Assembly (NCBI GenBank): GCA_024276675.1
Contig: JAJRWT010000085.1
Coordinates: 1 to 60,303 of the forward strand
Origin: Myxococcota bacterium
GTDB taxonomy: Bacteria; Myxococcota_A; UBA796; JAFGLY01
Direction of reading: 5' to 3'
Length of the DNA stretch: 60,303 nucleotides
Part shown: piece by piece, positions 35,229 through 43,504 of the stretch
Layout of the letters: every line of letters starts with the position of its first letter
Position numbering within the stretch: position 1 is the first letter of the stretch
Program-made: the position numbers and the translations under genes
Notes under the pieces: model-generated
The model's input: the letters and a program-made list of their open reading frames with translations, nothing else
What the model was told of the DNA's origin: nothing
Database searches by the model: none

Positions 35229-36062
35229 ATGGCTCGTCATTTCAGGTTCATGGCCGGGCTCTGCCTGCTCATTGGCGCGTGCCACGCCGAGTCCACGCGC
35301 ACCCCATCGGCCCAGCCCCCCGTCGCCACTACGGTCCGGGAACCAGCGGAATCCCACGGCGGTTTGCTGGACTACGAACTCATGTTGACGGGCGGAGCCT
35401 CCCAGGACCAGGAGCTGCCGTTGCTGCTCGCGGTACATGGCCTGGGGGGCAGCCCAGAACGTTTCCAGGGCATGTACCAGGCTCTCTCCACGCCCGCCCG
35501 GCTCGTGCTGCCCCGCGCTCCCTTGGCCACATCCAACGGGGGCGGCTCCTGGTTCTTCTTTCAGCTCGATGATCCCGACCGAGATGCCTTCGGCCGGCGA
35601 CTGCACGCCGCGGCCAAGGAAGTGGTGGTGCTGCTGGACTGGGCCCAGGATCACTTCCCAACCGTGGGCAAGCCTGTGATCACGGGGTTTTCCCAGGGGG
35701 GCATGGTGAGCCTGGCCGTGGCCGCCGGTTGGCCGGGGCGCATCGCCGCGGCCGTGGCCGTGGCGGGCGACCTGCCCACCATCCTGGTCCACGAACCCAC
35801 GGGGACTCCCAGCGATCTGCCACCGGTACTGGCCTTTCACGGCGAGGAGGACGAAGTGGTCCCCATCGAGTTCATGAGGACCGCCACGAAAGCCCTGAAA
35901 GCCCGCGGCTACCAGGTGGAGCTGCGCAGCTACCCCGGTGTGGGCCACGGGCCAAGCGCCAGGATGCGAAGGGACTACACCGCGACCCTGCAGGATCTGC
36001 TGGAGAACACGGACCAACCAGCCGGCAATCGCTCCAACCGGGCGGGTCGCCCCAGCCGATGA
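35229..36062 (+). CDS. Lipoprotein carboxylesterase / phospholipase family
   Basis: The 277-residue protein has a lipobox (LCLLIGAC) and a short linker, then an alpha/beta hydrolase of the COG0400 (phospholipase/carboxylesterase) type. It shows the LLLAVHGLGGSPE oxyanion region, the nucleophile elbow GFSQGG, the acid residue in LAFHGEEDEVVP and the His in YPGVGHG. All catalytic residues are present. It probably acts on esters in the periplasm or at the outer membrane. It ends 4 nt before the converging flavoprotein gene. Confidence 0.85.
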   Translation: MARHFRFMAGLCLLIGACHAESTRTPSAQPPVATTVREPAESHGGLLDYELMLTGGASQDQELPLLLAVHGLGGSPERFQGMYQALSTPARLVLPRAPLATSNGGGSWFFFQLDDPDRDAFGRRLHAAAKEVVVLLDWAQDHFPTVGKPVITGFSQGGMVSLAVAAGWPGRIAAAVAVAGDLPTILVHEPTGTPSDLPPVLAFHGEEDEVVPIEFMRTATKALKARGYQVELRSYPGVGHGPSARMRRDYTATLQDLLENTDQPAGNRSNRAGRPSR

Positions 36063-36066
36063 TCCA

Positions 36067-37740
36067 TCAACGCAGGTTGCCCAGGTAGTGCGTTTCGAGC
36101 TGGCGTTCCTTGACTTCGGGGGTGGTGTAGTCGGGTAGCAGCACCGGTGCCCTGCGCTGGGTGACGATGCCTGCATCTTCCAGCTCCTGGTGATACCGAC
36201 GCACGTGGTCCAGCGTGAGGGGGGCGTCCACGGCGGAGTCCTGGGCAAAACGAGCGGCGTTGGCTCCGGCGATGCGGCCGAAGACGTTGATGTCCAGCAA
36301 CGAGTTGCCCATGAGGCGGTTTTCGCCATGGATGCCGCCGCCCACTTCTCCACCGATGAACAGGCCGGGGATCTGGGTGGTGCAGTCGGCCTCGAAGTCC
36401 ACTCCGCCGTTCTGGTAGTGGAGCGTGGGGAATACCAGCATGGGTTCCCTGGAGATGTCGATTTCGAATCGCTTGAGCAGCATGTAGGCGCCGCAGAAGT
36501 TCTTGGCCACGTAGCCCTGGCCGTGGAGCAGGTCCAGCATGGGGGAATCGAGCCAGACCCCCCACTTGCCCGTGGGCGTGCGAACGCCTTTGCCCACCTC
36601 GGTGCATTCACGTATGAACGCGGAAGCCTCCACATCGCGAGGCTCGCGTTCGTTGACGAACCGCTCGCCATCCACGTTCAGGACATTGGCCCCGGCACCC
36701 CGGAACTTTTCGGTGATGAGCAGACCTTCGGCTTGTTCCGGGTAGGCGATGCCCGTGGGATGGTACTGCACGGTGTGCAGGAAGACCAGCGGCAAGCCGG
36801 CGCGGTAGCAGAGCACCAGGCCGTCGCCGGTGGCGCCGTAGTGATTGGTGGTCATGAAGCCCTGGATGTGGAGCCTGCCGGAGCCGCCGGTGGCCATGAC
36901 CACCGCCTTGGCCCTGCACACGGTGAATTCCTGGGTTTCCATGTTGTAGAGCACTGCGCCGGCGCAGTGACCCTCGGCGTTCTTGATGAGTTCCACCGCC
37001 GGGGAAAACTCGATGACGGGCACGTCCAGGTTGCGGACCTCGTCACGCACGACGCGCATGATCTCGGCGCCGGACATATCGGAGGCGGAGTGCATGCGCT
37101 TTCGGCAGGTGCCGCCACCGTGCACGGTCTTCATGCGGCCATCGGGGAACTTGTCGAAGAGCACACCCAGGCCTTCCAGCCAGCGTATGGCGTCGGGGCC
37201 GTCTTCCACCAGGCGCCGGGCCAGGGAACGCTTGTTGACGAAGTGGCCTCCGCCCAGGACATCGAGGAAGTGGTAGTAGGGGGAGTCTTTCTGGGCCTTG
37301 TCGCAGGCCTGGATGCCGCCTTCGGCCATCATGGTGTTGGCATCGCCGTGGCGAAGCTTGGTGGCGATCATGACGGAAGCGCCGGCATTCCTGGCGTATA
37401 TGGCGGCGGCGGATCCCGCGCCTCCACCGCCGATGATCAGCACGTCAACGTCGTAGTCGGGGTTGGAGAGATCCAGTTTGTCCGGGTCCACCAGCGCCCT
37501 GGCTTCAAGCAGATCCACGATCTCGGGAGAGATGGAATAGCCCTTGGAGGGACCGACGGTAATGGGACGCCTGATCTGGGGGCCGGTCTTGTAGTCGGGG
37601 TGAAAGCGCTCCAGGTAGCTCTGGCGCTGCTCCAGCGTGAGGAACGGGAGGTCGTCGTCTTCGCGTTTGAGGGCAACGTGCCGGGCGCGGTTGGCCTCGA
37701 CTCTCTTGATCAAGTCCTTGAGGTACTGTGGATAGGGCAT
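36067..37740 (-). CDS. Fumarate reductase/succinate dehydrogenase-like flavoprotein subunit
   Basis: The 557-residue protein has an FAD-binding Rossmann motif (VLIIGGGGAGSAAA, about 100-113), the substrate-domain motifs HGGGTCRKRMHSAS and LHTVQYHPTG, and GGIHGENRLMGNSLLD near the C-terminus, as in fumarate reductase/SdhA proteins. The position that carries the covalent FAD-linking His in classical SdhA (SHT-x-x-A-x-GG) is ANT-MMAEGG here, so the FAD is probably non-covalent. It is the last gene of an hdrC-hdrB-FeS-flavoprotein operon. This arrangement resembles thiol:fumarate reductase (TfrA) or methylmenaquinol:fumarate reductase (MfrA). Confidence 0.82.
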   Translation of the reverse strand: MPYPQYLKDLIKRVEANRARHVALKREDDDLPFLTLEQRQSYLERFHPDYKTGPQIRRPITVGPSKGYSISPEIVDLLEARALVDPDKLDLSNPDYDVDVLIIGGGGAGSAAAIYARNAGASVMIATKLRHGDANTMMAEGGIQACDKAQKDSPYYHFLDVLGGGHFVNKRSLARRLVEDGPDAIRWLEGLGVLFDKFPDGRMKTVHGGGTCRKRMHSASDMSGAEIMRVVRDEVRNLDVPVIEFSPAVELIKNAEGHCAGAVLYNMETQEFTVCRAKAVVMATGGSGRLHIQGFMTTNHYGATGDGLVLCYRAGLPLVFLHTVQYHPTGIAYPEQAEGLLITEKFRGAGANVLNVDGERFVNEREPRDVEASAFIRECTEVGKGVRTPTGKWGVWLDSPMLDLLHGQGYVAKNFCGAYMLLKRFEIDISREPMLVFPTLHYQNGGVDFEADCTTQIPGLFIGGEVGGGIHGENRLMGNSLLDINVFGRIAGANAARFAQDSAVDAPLTLDHVRRYHQELEDAGIVTQRRAPVLLPDYTTPEVKERQLETHYLGNLR

Positions 37741-37822
37741 GTTCCAGACCTTTCTTTGGTGTTCCCGGTCCCGGCGGGAAAGCCGGCGGAGCTTCCCGTG
37801 CGGGGGTACCGTGGGGTTGGAG

Positions 37823-38593
37823 TCAGGACAGCAGACCCCTGTGGTCGTCCGGGGTCCAGTCCTCGCCTTCCTTGGCCGGCTCCCATTGCCTGGCCTTGTA
37901 GAGTTCGATGAGGGAATCCTTGCTGGCGGATTCCAGTTGGTCCATGAGATCCTTGTAGCGACCTTCGGCTATGTTCCGGACCTGTTCCCGCAGGTGGCCG
38001 GCTTTGGGGGTGAGCTTGGCGCCCACGAAACGGCGAGCCATCTGGGCGATGTGGTACTGGGGAAGCTCTGCCATGCAGCGACTGACGCAGAGCCCGCACT
38101 GTATGCACTCGAAGGAGAGTTCCGACGCCAGCTCCAGGTCGCCCCTCTTGATGGCCGCGATGTAGTCCATCACGGAGACCTCGGCGGGGCAGATCTTGGT
38201 GCAGGCATTGCAGGAGACGCAGCGGAAGACTTCCGGGTACGCGGCGTGGATTTCTTCGGCACTGCCCTGGGCGCCGGCGAGATCGTAGCTGGCCCGATTG
38301 GCCGGGTAGAAGGGAAGCTGGGTGAGGTACATTTCGGGTTCCACGACGGTCTGGCAGGCCAGACCCACGCGGATCTTGTAGTCACCCGGCTTACGGTAGA
38401 CCGTCCCGCAGGCACCACAAACACCCATGCGGCAGCCGCAGCCGCGGATGAACTGGTAGCCGGCGTATTCCATGGCCTTCATTATGGTGAGTTCTTCCGG
38501 GACCATGTAACGCTTACCCATGATGAAGATGGGGATCTTGGGAAGCTGGGGGCTGTCCTGGACCTTGTCCCTGGAATCCGTGTCGTTGGCCAT
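37823..38593 (-). CDS. Fe-S subunit of fumarate reductase-like complex
   Basis: The 256-residue protein has a plant-ferredoxin-type [2Fe-2S] motif (GCGCRMGVCGACG with a later LACQT) and two Cys-rich [4Fe-4S]-type motifs, CVSCNACTKICP and CIQCGLCVSRC. This is the SdhB/FrdB/TfrB N-terminal arrangement that relays electrons to the flavoprotein. The C-terminal ~80 residues are helical. The start has GAGG 6 nt upstream. It sits between the HdrB-like and flavoprotein genes. Confidence 0.85.
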   Translation of the reverse strand: MANDTDSRDKVQDSPQLPKIPIFIMGKRYMVPEELTIMKAMEYAGYQFIRGCGCRMGVCGACGTVYRKPGDYKIRVGLACQTVVEPEMYLTQLPFYPANRASYDLAGAQGSAEEIHAAYPEVFRCVSCNACTKICPAEVSVMDYIAAIKRGDLELASELSFECIQCGLCVSRCMAELPQYHIAQMARRFVGAKLTPKAGHLREQVRNIAEGRYKDLMDQLESASKDSLIELYKARQWEPAKEGEDWTPDDHRGLLS

Positions 38594-38639
38594 CTCGTCC
38601 TCGTGGTTTCCGGTTATGGGTTGGAGTTTCTCACGGCTC

Positions 38640-39506
38640 TCAAGGCAACGGGAAGTCCCGCTCCCGAAGGAGCTTGCGCGTGTTCACCTGGTTCAGCTCG
38701 AAGTGGCACAGGTCGGCTCCCAGGCCCAGCGCCATGGCCAGGAGCTGCGAGAAGAAAATGGTGGGAATGTCGGTGGGAAGATCCCGCTGGCGCAGCCCCA
38801 GGTTGTATTCGCAGAGGGGGCAGCTCAGGGCCAGGATGTCGGCACTGCTGGATATGGCCGAACCAAGTACATTTTCTGCACTGGCAAGAGCGGACTGCGG
38901 GTCGGCCAGCACCTGGTAGGAGCCGCAGCAGGTGGTGGAGTGCGGGAAGTCCGTGGGTGTGGCGCCCAGGGCTTCCAGGAAGTCGCTCATGATGGTCGGG
39001 GCCTCTGGCCGGGGATCCAGGGAGATCTCATAGGGCCTGGTGAGCGTGCAGCCGTAGTACGGCGCCACCTTCAAGCCCTGGAGGGGGTTGGTGACGCGCT
39101 TGCGAAGCTCGGCCCAGCCCAGCTCGTCGCGCAGGAAATCCAGGTAGTGAACCACCTGGATTTCGCCGGCGTAGTCGGGTTCTTCGTCCATGAAGCCGTT
39201 GATGGTGTGACGCTTTTCCAGGTCTTCGCGCATCATGCGGTTGGCCCGGGCCAGGGTGTTGTAGCACATGGAACATATGGTCACGAGCTTGTCGTTTCCC
39301 TGTTCCAGGGCCCTGATGAGCACGCGCACCGGGGCCAGCAGGTTGAGCAGGTTGTCGTCTGCAAGCGAGTAGACCGCGCCACAGCAGTTCCACCTGGGGA
39401 GTTCGACGAGTTCCAGCCCCAGGACCGAGGCCGATTCCAACGCCGCGACTTCCAGGTTGCGGGCCTTGGTCTTGAGGGTGCATCCTGGGTAATAGCTCGT
39501 TGCCAT
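38640..39506 (-). CDS. HdrB-like protein with two CCG domains
   Basis: The 288-residue protein has two complete CCG (DUF224) motifs: YYPGCTLKTKARN...WNCCGAVYS...CSMCYNTL and YYGCTLTRP...TTCCGSYQ...SCPLCEYNL. In heterodisulfide reductase HdrB these bind noncubane [4Fe-4S] clusters that reduce disulfides; in MfrE/SdhE they serve electron transfer with the quinone pool. The gene lies 9 nt after hdrC-like and 46 nt before the Fe-S subunit, so it should form part of one complex. Its electron donor (thiol or methylmenaquinol) cannot be read from the sequence. Confidence 0.85.
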   Translation of the reverse strand: MATSYYPGCTLKTKARNLEVAALESASVLGLELVELPRWNCCGAVYSLADDNLLNLLAPVRVLIRALEQGNDKLVTICSMCYNTLARANRMMREDLEKRHTINGFMDEEPDYAGEIQVVHYLDFLRDELGWAELRKRVTNPLQGLKVAPYYGCTLTRPYEISLDPRPEAPTIMSDFLEALGATPTDFPHSTTCCGSYQVLADPQSALASAENVLGSAISSSADILALSCPLCEYNLGLRQRDLPTDIPTIFFSQLLAMALGLGADLCHFELNQVNTRKLLRERDFPLP

Positions 39507-39515
39507 TGGTTCCCC

Positions 39516-39926
39516 CTATGCTGTGAGCTTCCGGAAGGCGGCTACCAGGGCTATGGTGGGAAGCTCACGCATGTCGGCTTCCGGGATCTGGGCGGGGTGG
39601 ATCATGTCGATGTTCTGCCGGAGAGTGATCTGGCGCAGGGCCTCCATGACGCGAGGCACGTCGATGCCCCGGGGACACCTGACCCCACAGTACAGACACG
39701 AAGCGCAGACCTTGTAGATCCGCTGGTCCGCCAGTTGGTCTTCCAGGCCCAGTTGAGCCAGGGCCATCACCAGGCGCGGCGGAGAGCCCGACTGCTGGAA
39801 CATGGGACAGACGGCGCTGCACGTGCCGCATTGCATGCAGGTATTGATGTTTTCGCCGCTTATCTCACGAATCTTGTCTGCAAGCTGCCAGCTCGTGGTG
39901 CTGTCGTTGATGGTCAGCTTCTTCAT
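39516..39926 (-). CDS. HdrC-like [4Fe-4S] protein
   Basis: The ~136-residue protein has two ferredoxin-type motifs, CMQCGTCSAVCP and CASCLYCGVRCPRG, each C-x2-C-x2/3-C-x3-CP-like, in the HdrC arrangement. It is the first gene of the fumarate reductase-like operon. The start is set at ATG 39926, preceded by GAGGTG; a GTG at 39932 would overlap that site. The product should pass electrons to the HdrB-like partner. Confidence 0.82.
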   Translation of the reverse strand: MKKLTINDSTTSWQLADKIREISGENINTCMQCGTCSAVCPMFQQSGSPPRLVMALAQLGLEDQLADQRIYKVCASCLYCGVRCPRGIDVPRVMEALRQITLRQNIDMIHPAQIPEADMRELPTIALVAAFRKLTA

Positions 39927-40088
39927 TTGCACCTCTCGTGGGCTGGCCTTTTAACTCGCCAGGGCAACTCGTGCGTGCCAATTCTGGCTGACTTCGAACT
40001 CTCCAAGTCACGGGTACCCATTCCCGCACGAGGCGAGGGAAACGAACGCCAGGCCCCCAGTTGCTTCCGATGGTTCCCATAGGAAGAA

Positions 40089-40118
40089 GGCTCCCGTTGC
40101 CTTTTACGGACGGGAGCC
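40089..40118. promoter_or_regulatory. Hairpin in the divergent hdrC / SMP-30 promoter region
   Basis: GGCTCCCGT (40089-40097) and ACGGGAGCC (40110-40118) make a perfect 9-bp inverted repeat with a 12-nt loop. It lies 65 nt before the SMP-30-like ATG and about 160 nt before hdrC-like, in the 256-nt gap between divergent genes. It could be an operator or an mRNA leader hairpin; nothing shows which. Confidence 0.35.
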
Positions 40119-40182
40119 CGTGAAGCTCCTGGAAAACCGCGTTAGGGAGTGAGGTGCGAGGAGTGATGGTGAGGGGGGAGAG

Positions 40183-41151
40183 ATGAACGAGACGAGAAGA
40201 AATATCGCTGGCTTGTTCACGCTCGCTTGCGTCCTTGGAGCCTGCGACGGCGCCATCCCCGATACCGGAGACAGCGCGCCCGCGACCGTGGAGTTTCCCG
40301 TGCAGGCCATAGAGCTGCTGTCCGACGTGCTGGACCAAACCGAAGGCATCACCTTCAACGACCAGGGCCGGCTCTTCGTGAGCACCCTGACCCAGATCCA
40401 CGAAGTCTTCCCCGACGGCAGCGTGCAGCTTTTCAGCGATGCCGCCACCGCTCCCATCGGCCTGGCCCCCGGGCCCGGCGGCGCAATCTACGCCTGTGAT
40501 TTCGGCGCCCTCTCATTCAGCACCGGCGCATCATCGGAAGAAAACACCGACGGCTCGGTGCTGCTCCTGGAATCGGACGGGAGCGCCACCGTCGTGGCAA
40601 CGGGCCTGGCGGATCCCAACTTCGTGGCCGTTCGCCCGGATGGCGATCTGCTCGTTTCAGATGATTTCACCACCCGGATATCCCTGGTTCCCGCCGCCGG
40701 CGGGGAACCCAGCGTATGGACTTCCCAGGTGGACTGTCCCAACGGCATGGCCTTCTCGCCGGATGCCGCTCAGCTCTACGTCGCGCAGACCTTCCAGGAA
40801 GCCGGCTCCTACATGGGCGATTCCAGGGTCTGGACCATCCCCGTGGACGCCGCCGGGAACGCCGGCGAGGTCGAGCTTCTCGCCACCCTGGAAGACGGCT
40901 CGGTCAACGACGGCGTGGCGGTCGACGAACATGGCTACCTCTACGTCGCCGCCAACCTGTTGGGCAAGATCTTTCGCGTCGATCCCCGAGACGGCTCCTT
41001 CATCACCGTGGCCGAGGGCATCCAGTACGTGGCCAGCCTGGCCTTCGGGCAGGGCGAGTTCAATCACAACTCCATCTATGCCACCCAGCTCTTCGGTGGC
41101 ACGCTGTGGGAGATCCCGGTGGGGGTGGCCGGTGCGCCCCTCTACCAATAG
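40183..41151 (+). CDS. SMP-30/gluconolactonase-like lipoprotein
   Basis: The 322-residue protein has a lipoprotein signal (LFTLACVLGAC) and an Asp/Thr/Ser linker, then a six-bladed beta-propeller pattern: EGITFNDQGRLFVST, GLADPNFVAVRPDGDLLVSD, CPNGMAFSPDAAQLYV, NDGVAVDEHGYLYVA. These carry the recurring NG/ND-x-D metal-site residues of SMP-30/lactonase enzymes. It may be a lactonase or a ligand-binding propeller. It starts 65 nt after the hairpin at 40089-40118 and is followed at 30 nt by a UbiA-like gene. Confidence 0.8.
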   Translation: MNETRRNIAGLFTLACVLGACDGAIPDTGDSAPATVEFPVQAIELLSDVLDQTEGITFNDQGRLFVSTLTQIHEVFPDGSVQLFSDAATAPIGLAPGPGGAIYACDFGALSFSTGASSEENTDGSVLLLESDGSATVVATGLADPNFVAVRPDGDLLVSDDFTTRISLVPAAGGEPSVWTSQVDCPNGMAFSPDAAQLYVAQTFQEAGSYMGDSRVWTIPVDAAGNAGEVELLATLEDGSVNDGVAVDEHGYLYVAANLLGKIFRVDPRDGSFITVAEGIQYVASLAFGQGEFNHNSIYATQLFGGTLWEIPVGVAGAPLYQ

Positions 41152-41181
41152 TTTTGCTGCCCACCGGGGCGGGAGGCTTCC

Positions 41182-42111
41182 ATGAGCAAGGCAGCGTCGC
41201 TGGAGAACAGCTCCCTTCCACGCCGGTACCTGGCCTACTTCGCCCAGCGCTTTCCGCTGCCCGGCGCGGGCGTCTATGCCCTGGCGCTGGTGGCCGCTCC
41301 ATACGCCTTCGCCGGCACCATTCCCGGCGCCCCCCAGCCCAGTGCTCCCCGCGCCCTGGCTCTCTTCCTGCTCGCCTTCCTCGTACTCCTGCATCTGCGA
41401 ATCTTCGACGAACACAAGGACTTCCAGAAAGATCGCATCGCCTACCCGGATCGCCTGCTCAGCCGCGGCGTCATCACTCTGGCCGACTTGAGATGGCTGC
41501 TGCTGGGGGCCCTGCTGCTGGAGACATGCCTGGCCATCTACCTGGGTTGGGCTCCTTTTCTGCTGTGGCTCGCGGTGCTGGCCTGGTCGACGCTCATGTA
41601 CGTGGAGTTCTTCGTGGGGAGCTTCCTGAACCGTCACCTGCTCCTCTACCTGCTCACCCACCAGCTCCTCGTGCCCCTGCTGGCCCTCGTGGGCGTGGCG
41701 GCCCGCTCCTGGGACTCCCTGTTCTCCGGCGCCGTGAACCTGCTCCTCCTGCTGCTGGGCGTCATGGGGGCGACGGTCAGCTACGAGCTGGCCCGCAAGA
41801 CCTGGTCGCCAGATCGGGAAAACGACCACGCCGACTCGTACACCAGCGCATGGGGCCGGGGGCCCGCCGTTGCCGCCGGCCTGTTGGCGGGGCTCGTCTG
41901 CGGGGCGGCCCTGGGCCTGCTCGCGTTTCGCCTGGGGCAGGGCTGGCCCCTGCTGGCGTGCTACGCCCTGCTGCTGCTCCTGTTGTCTGCCGCCGAGATC
42001 CTCTTCCTGGCCAGACCTCGGCGTGGCATCTCCAAGCTCCTGGAGGCCGTGGGCGCACTGTTCATGCTGGGCATGCTGTTGGCCTCCACCATCGCCTTCC
42101 TTCAACTCTGA
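41182..42111 (+). CDS. UbiA-family prenyltransferase-like membrane protein
   Basis: The 309-residue protein has about nine membrane helices. It has an acidic loop LRIFDEHKDFQKDR (residues ~72-85) in the place of the UbiA first Asp-rich motif (DxxxD), and a second acidic loop DRENDHADSY (about 211-220). These two Mg-diphosphate-binding loops identify the superfamily, which prenylates quinone precursors, hemes, chlorophylls or lipids. The substrate is not evident, and the motif departs from that of ubiquinone UbiA. Confidence 0.72.
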   Translation: MSKAASLENSSLPRRYLAYFAQRFPLPGAGVYALALVAAPYAFAGTIPGAPQPSAPRALALFLLAFLVLLHLRIFDEHKDFQKDRIAYPDRLLSRGVITLADLRWLLLGALLLETCLAIYLGWAPFLLWLAVLAWSTLMYVEFFVGSFLNRHLLLYLLTHQLLVPLLALVGVAARSWDSLFSGAVNLLLLLLGVMGATVSYELARKTWSPDRENDHADSYTSAWGRGPAVAAGLLAGLVCGAALGLLAFRLGQGWPLLACYALLLLLLSAAEILFLARPRRGISKLLEAVGALFMLGMLLASTIAFLQL

Positions 42112-42184
42112 CCTTACCACCCGCGAAGACCCGCCAGGCTGCCTCCGGCCAGGTACCAAGGGATTCAAAACAAGAGAATAGACA

Positions 42185-42598
42185 ATGACAGAGCACAGGT
42201 GTCGGGCCCTGGTGGTCTTTTGCATGGATTATCGGCTGAACCGCCAGTTGGCCTCGTTTCTGGAAAGCGAGGGCCTCTCCCACGACGGTGCTGACATCGT
42301 CCGCGTTGCCGGCGCGGTGAAGAACCTGGCACGGCCCTCCCACGAATCGGTGCGCGAATTCATGCTGAGCCAAATCCAGACGGGGCGCCGCATCCATCAC
42401 ATAGAGAAAGTCTACCTGGTGAACCACGAAGACTGCGGTGCCTACGGCCCCGAAGACATTCCAGACACGGCCCAGGAACTGGAAGTGCACCGACGCGACC
42501 TGCTGGCCGGCAAGCGCCTGGTGGAGCGGCATTTCCCAGGCATGACAGCGCTGCCCTTCTTCATGTGGCTGGACGGTCGCTGTCAGCCCATCTCCTGA
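42185..42598 (+). CDS. Small beta-carbonic-anhydrase-like protein
   Basis: A 137-residue protein with the full set of beta-carbonic anhydrase zinc-site residues: CMDYR (Cys13, Asp15, Arg17) and HEDCGAY (His81, Cys84). It is shorter than classical enzymes (about 200 residues), so it could be an active minimal form or a zinc protein with another role. It follows the UbiA-like gene by 73 nt and converges with the LolA-like gene. Confidence 0.72.
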   Translation: MTEHRCRALVVFCMDYRLNRQLASFLESEGLSHDGADIVRVAGAVKNLARPSHESVREFMLSQIQTGRRIHHIEKVYLVNHEDCGAYGPEDIPDTAQELEVHRRDLLAGKRLVERHFPGMTALPFFMWLDGRCQPIS

Positions 42599-42732
42599 CG
42601 GCCCGTCCGTCCCAGGCCGTCCCGGCTGGCCACGCAGCGATCTCGTCCAGGCCAGGTCCGGCAGGCGGCGCGCCATCCAGGATCTCGCGTCCCTCTCCCA
42701 CGAGAATGGGCCCCCGGTGGACCCGGACGAGC

Positions 42733-43503
42733 CTATCTTCGCTCCAGCCACCTCTGGGAGAAGACTTCGTCTTCCAGGTCAACCCCGAACTGCAGGTCTT
42801 CGATGCGGAGCACGGTCCTGGAGCCCTGTTTCAGCTTGTCCTCGATCTCCATGAGCATGGGCACCTGGCGGCCTGCAATCTCCCGGACCTCGGTCATGGT
42901 CCAGACCTTCAGCAGCATTCCCGACAGGGCGTAGAGTTCTTGGCGCGAGGGGATCAGCCACTCCTCGTCGATCCACAGAACCCGCCTGGGGTAGCTGACC
43001 GTGTCGTCTCGGGCGATGGCTTCCAGCTTCCAGCATGGGCGACCGTCCAACAGGTCTTCAGCCTTCACGGTTGCCTCGTACATGTCTTCGAAGTCCGTGC
43101 CCTGCATCAGGTCTTCATAGGAGATGTCGGAGCCCATCATGCCTTGACGCAACATGTGGCCGGAGATCTTCTGGACCCGCTCCGAACGAGGCAGGTAGAG
43201 CCAGAGGTTGTCGCCCAGCTTGAGCATCTTCGTGCCCTTTTCGCGCTCGGGGGACAGGTACTCCACCGCCGCCTCGTCCAGGCCACGGGCATGGGTGAGC
43301 ATGCGGTACTCGCGGGTATGCCTGGAGTCCACCACCTGCATGGTGGTGATGGAGGTCCGCGTGTCGAATTGCAGGTTGGCGTCCATGCTGTGGAGCAATT
43401 GCACCGGATCGGGGAACTCCCCGGCCAGGGCCACCGGGGCGGCCAGGTGGACAAAGAAGGACAAGACAGCCATGCCCAGGTTGAAATTCAGCAGGTGCTT
43501 CAT
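42733..43503 (-). CDS. LolA-like outer-membrane lipoprotein-sorting protein
   Basis: From ATG 43503 the product has 256 residues: a signal peptide (to about 27, LAAPVALAGE), then a LolA/LolB-like fold with MQVVDSRHTREYRMLTHARG, a YLSPEREKGTKML-LGDNLWLYLPRSERV strand series, and PRRVLWIDEEWLIPSRQELY. Proteins of this family (COG2834) carry lipoproteins or lipids across the periplasm. The strong GGAGG site lies in the last codons of the upstream permease gene, so translation is coupled. It is the last gene of the five-gene transport operon. Confidence 0.8.
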   Translation of the reverse strand: MKHLLNFNLGMAVLSFFVHLAAPVALAGEFPDPVQLLHSMDANLQFDTRTSITTMQVVDSRHTREYRMLTHARGLDEAAVEYLSPEREKGTKMLKLGDNLWLYLPRSERVQKISGHMLRQGMMGSDISYEDLMQGTDFEDMYEATVKAEDLLDGRPCWKLEAIARDDTVSYPRRVLWIDEEWLIPSRQELYALSGMLLKVWTMTEVREIAGRQVPMLMEIEDKLKQGSRTVLRIEDLQFGVDLEDEVFSQRWLERR

Positions 43504-43504
43504 G

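Noticed and set aside
36190..37911. 573-residue open frame on the plus strand
   Set aside because: It is antisense to the flavoprotein gene, whose FAD and substrate motifs are clear. Long antisense frames are common at this GC content.
40657..42225. 522-residue open frame on the minus strand over the SMP-30 and UbiA genes
   Set aside because: Gln/Gly/His-rich low-complexity composition. Both opposite-strand genes have clear family motifs and ribosome binding sites.
42599..42732. Terminator between the carbonic-anhydrase-like and LolA-like genes
   Set aside because: Several short GC-rich complementary stretches exist, but none forms a stem of seven or more pairs with a compact loop.
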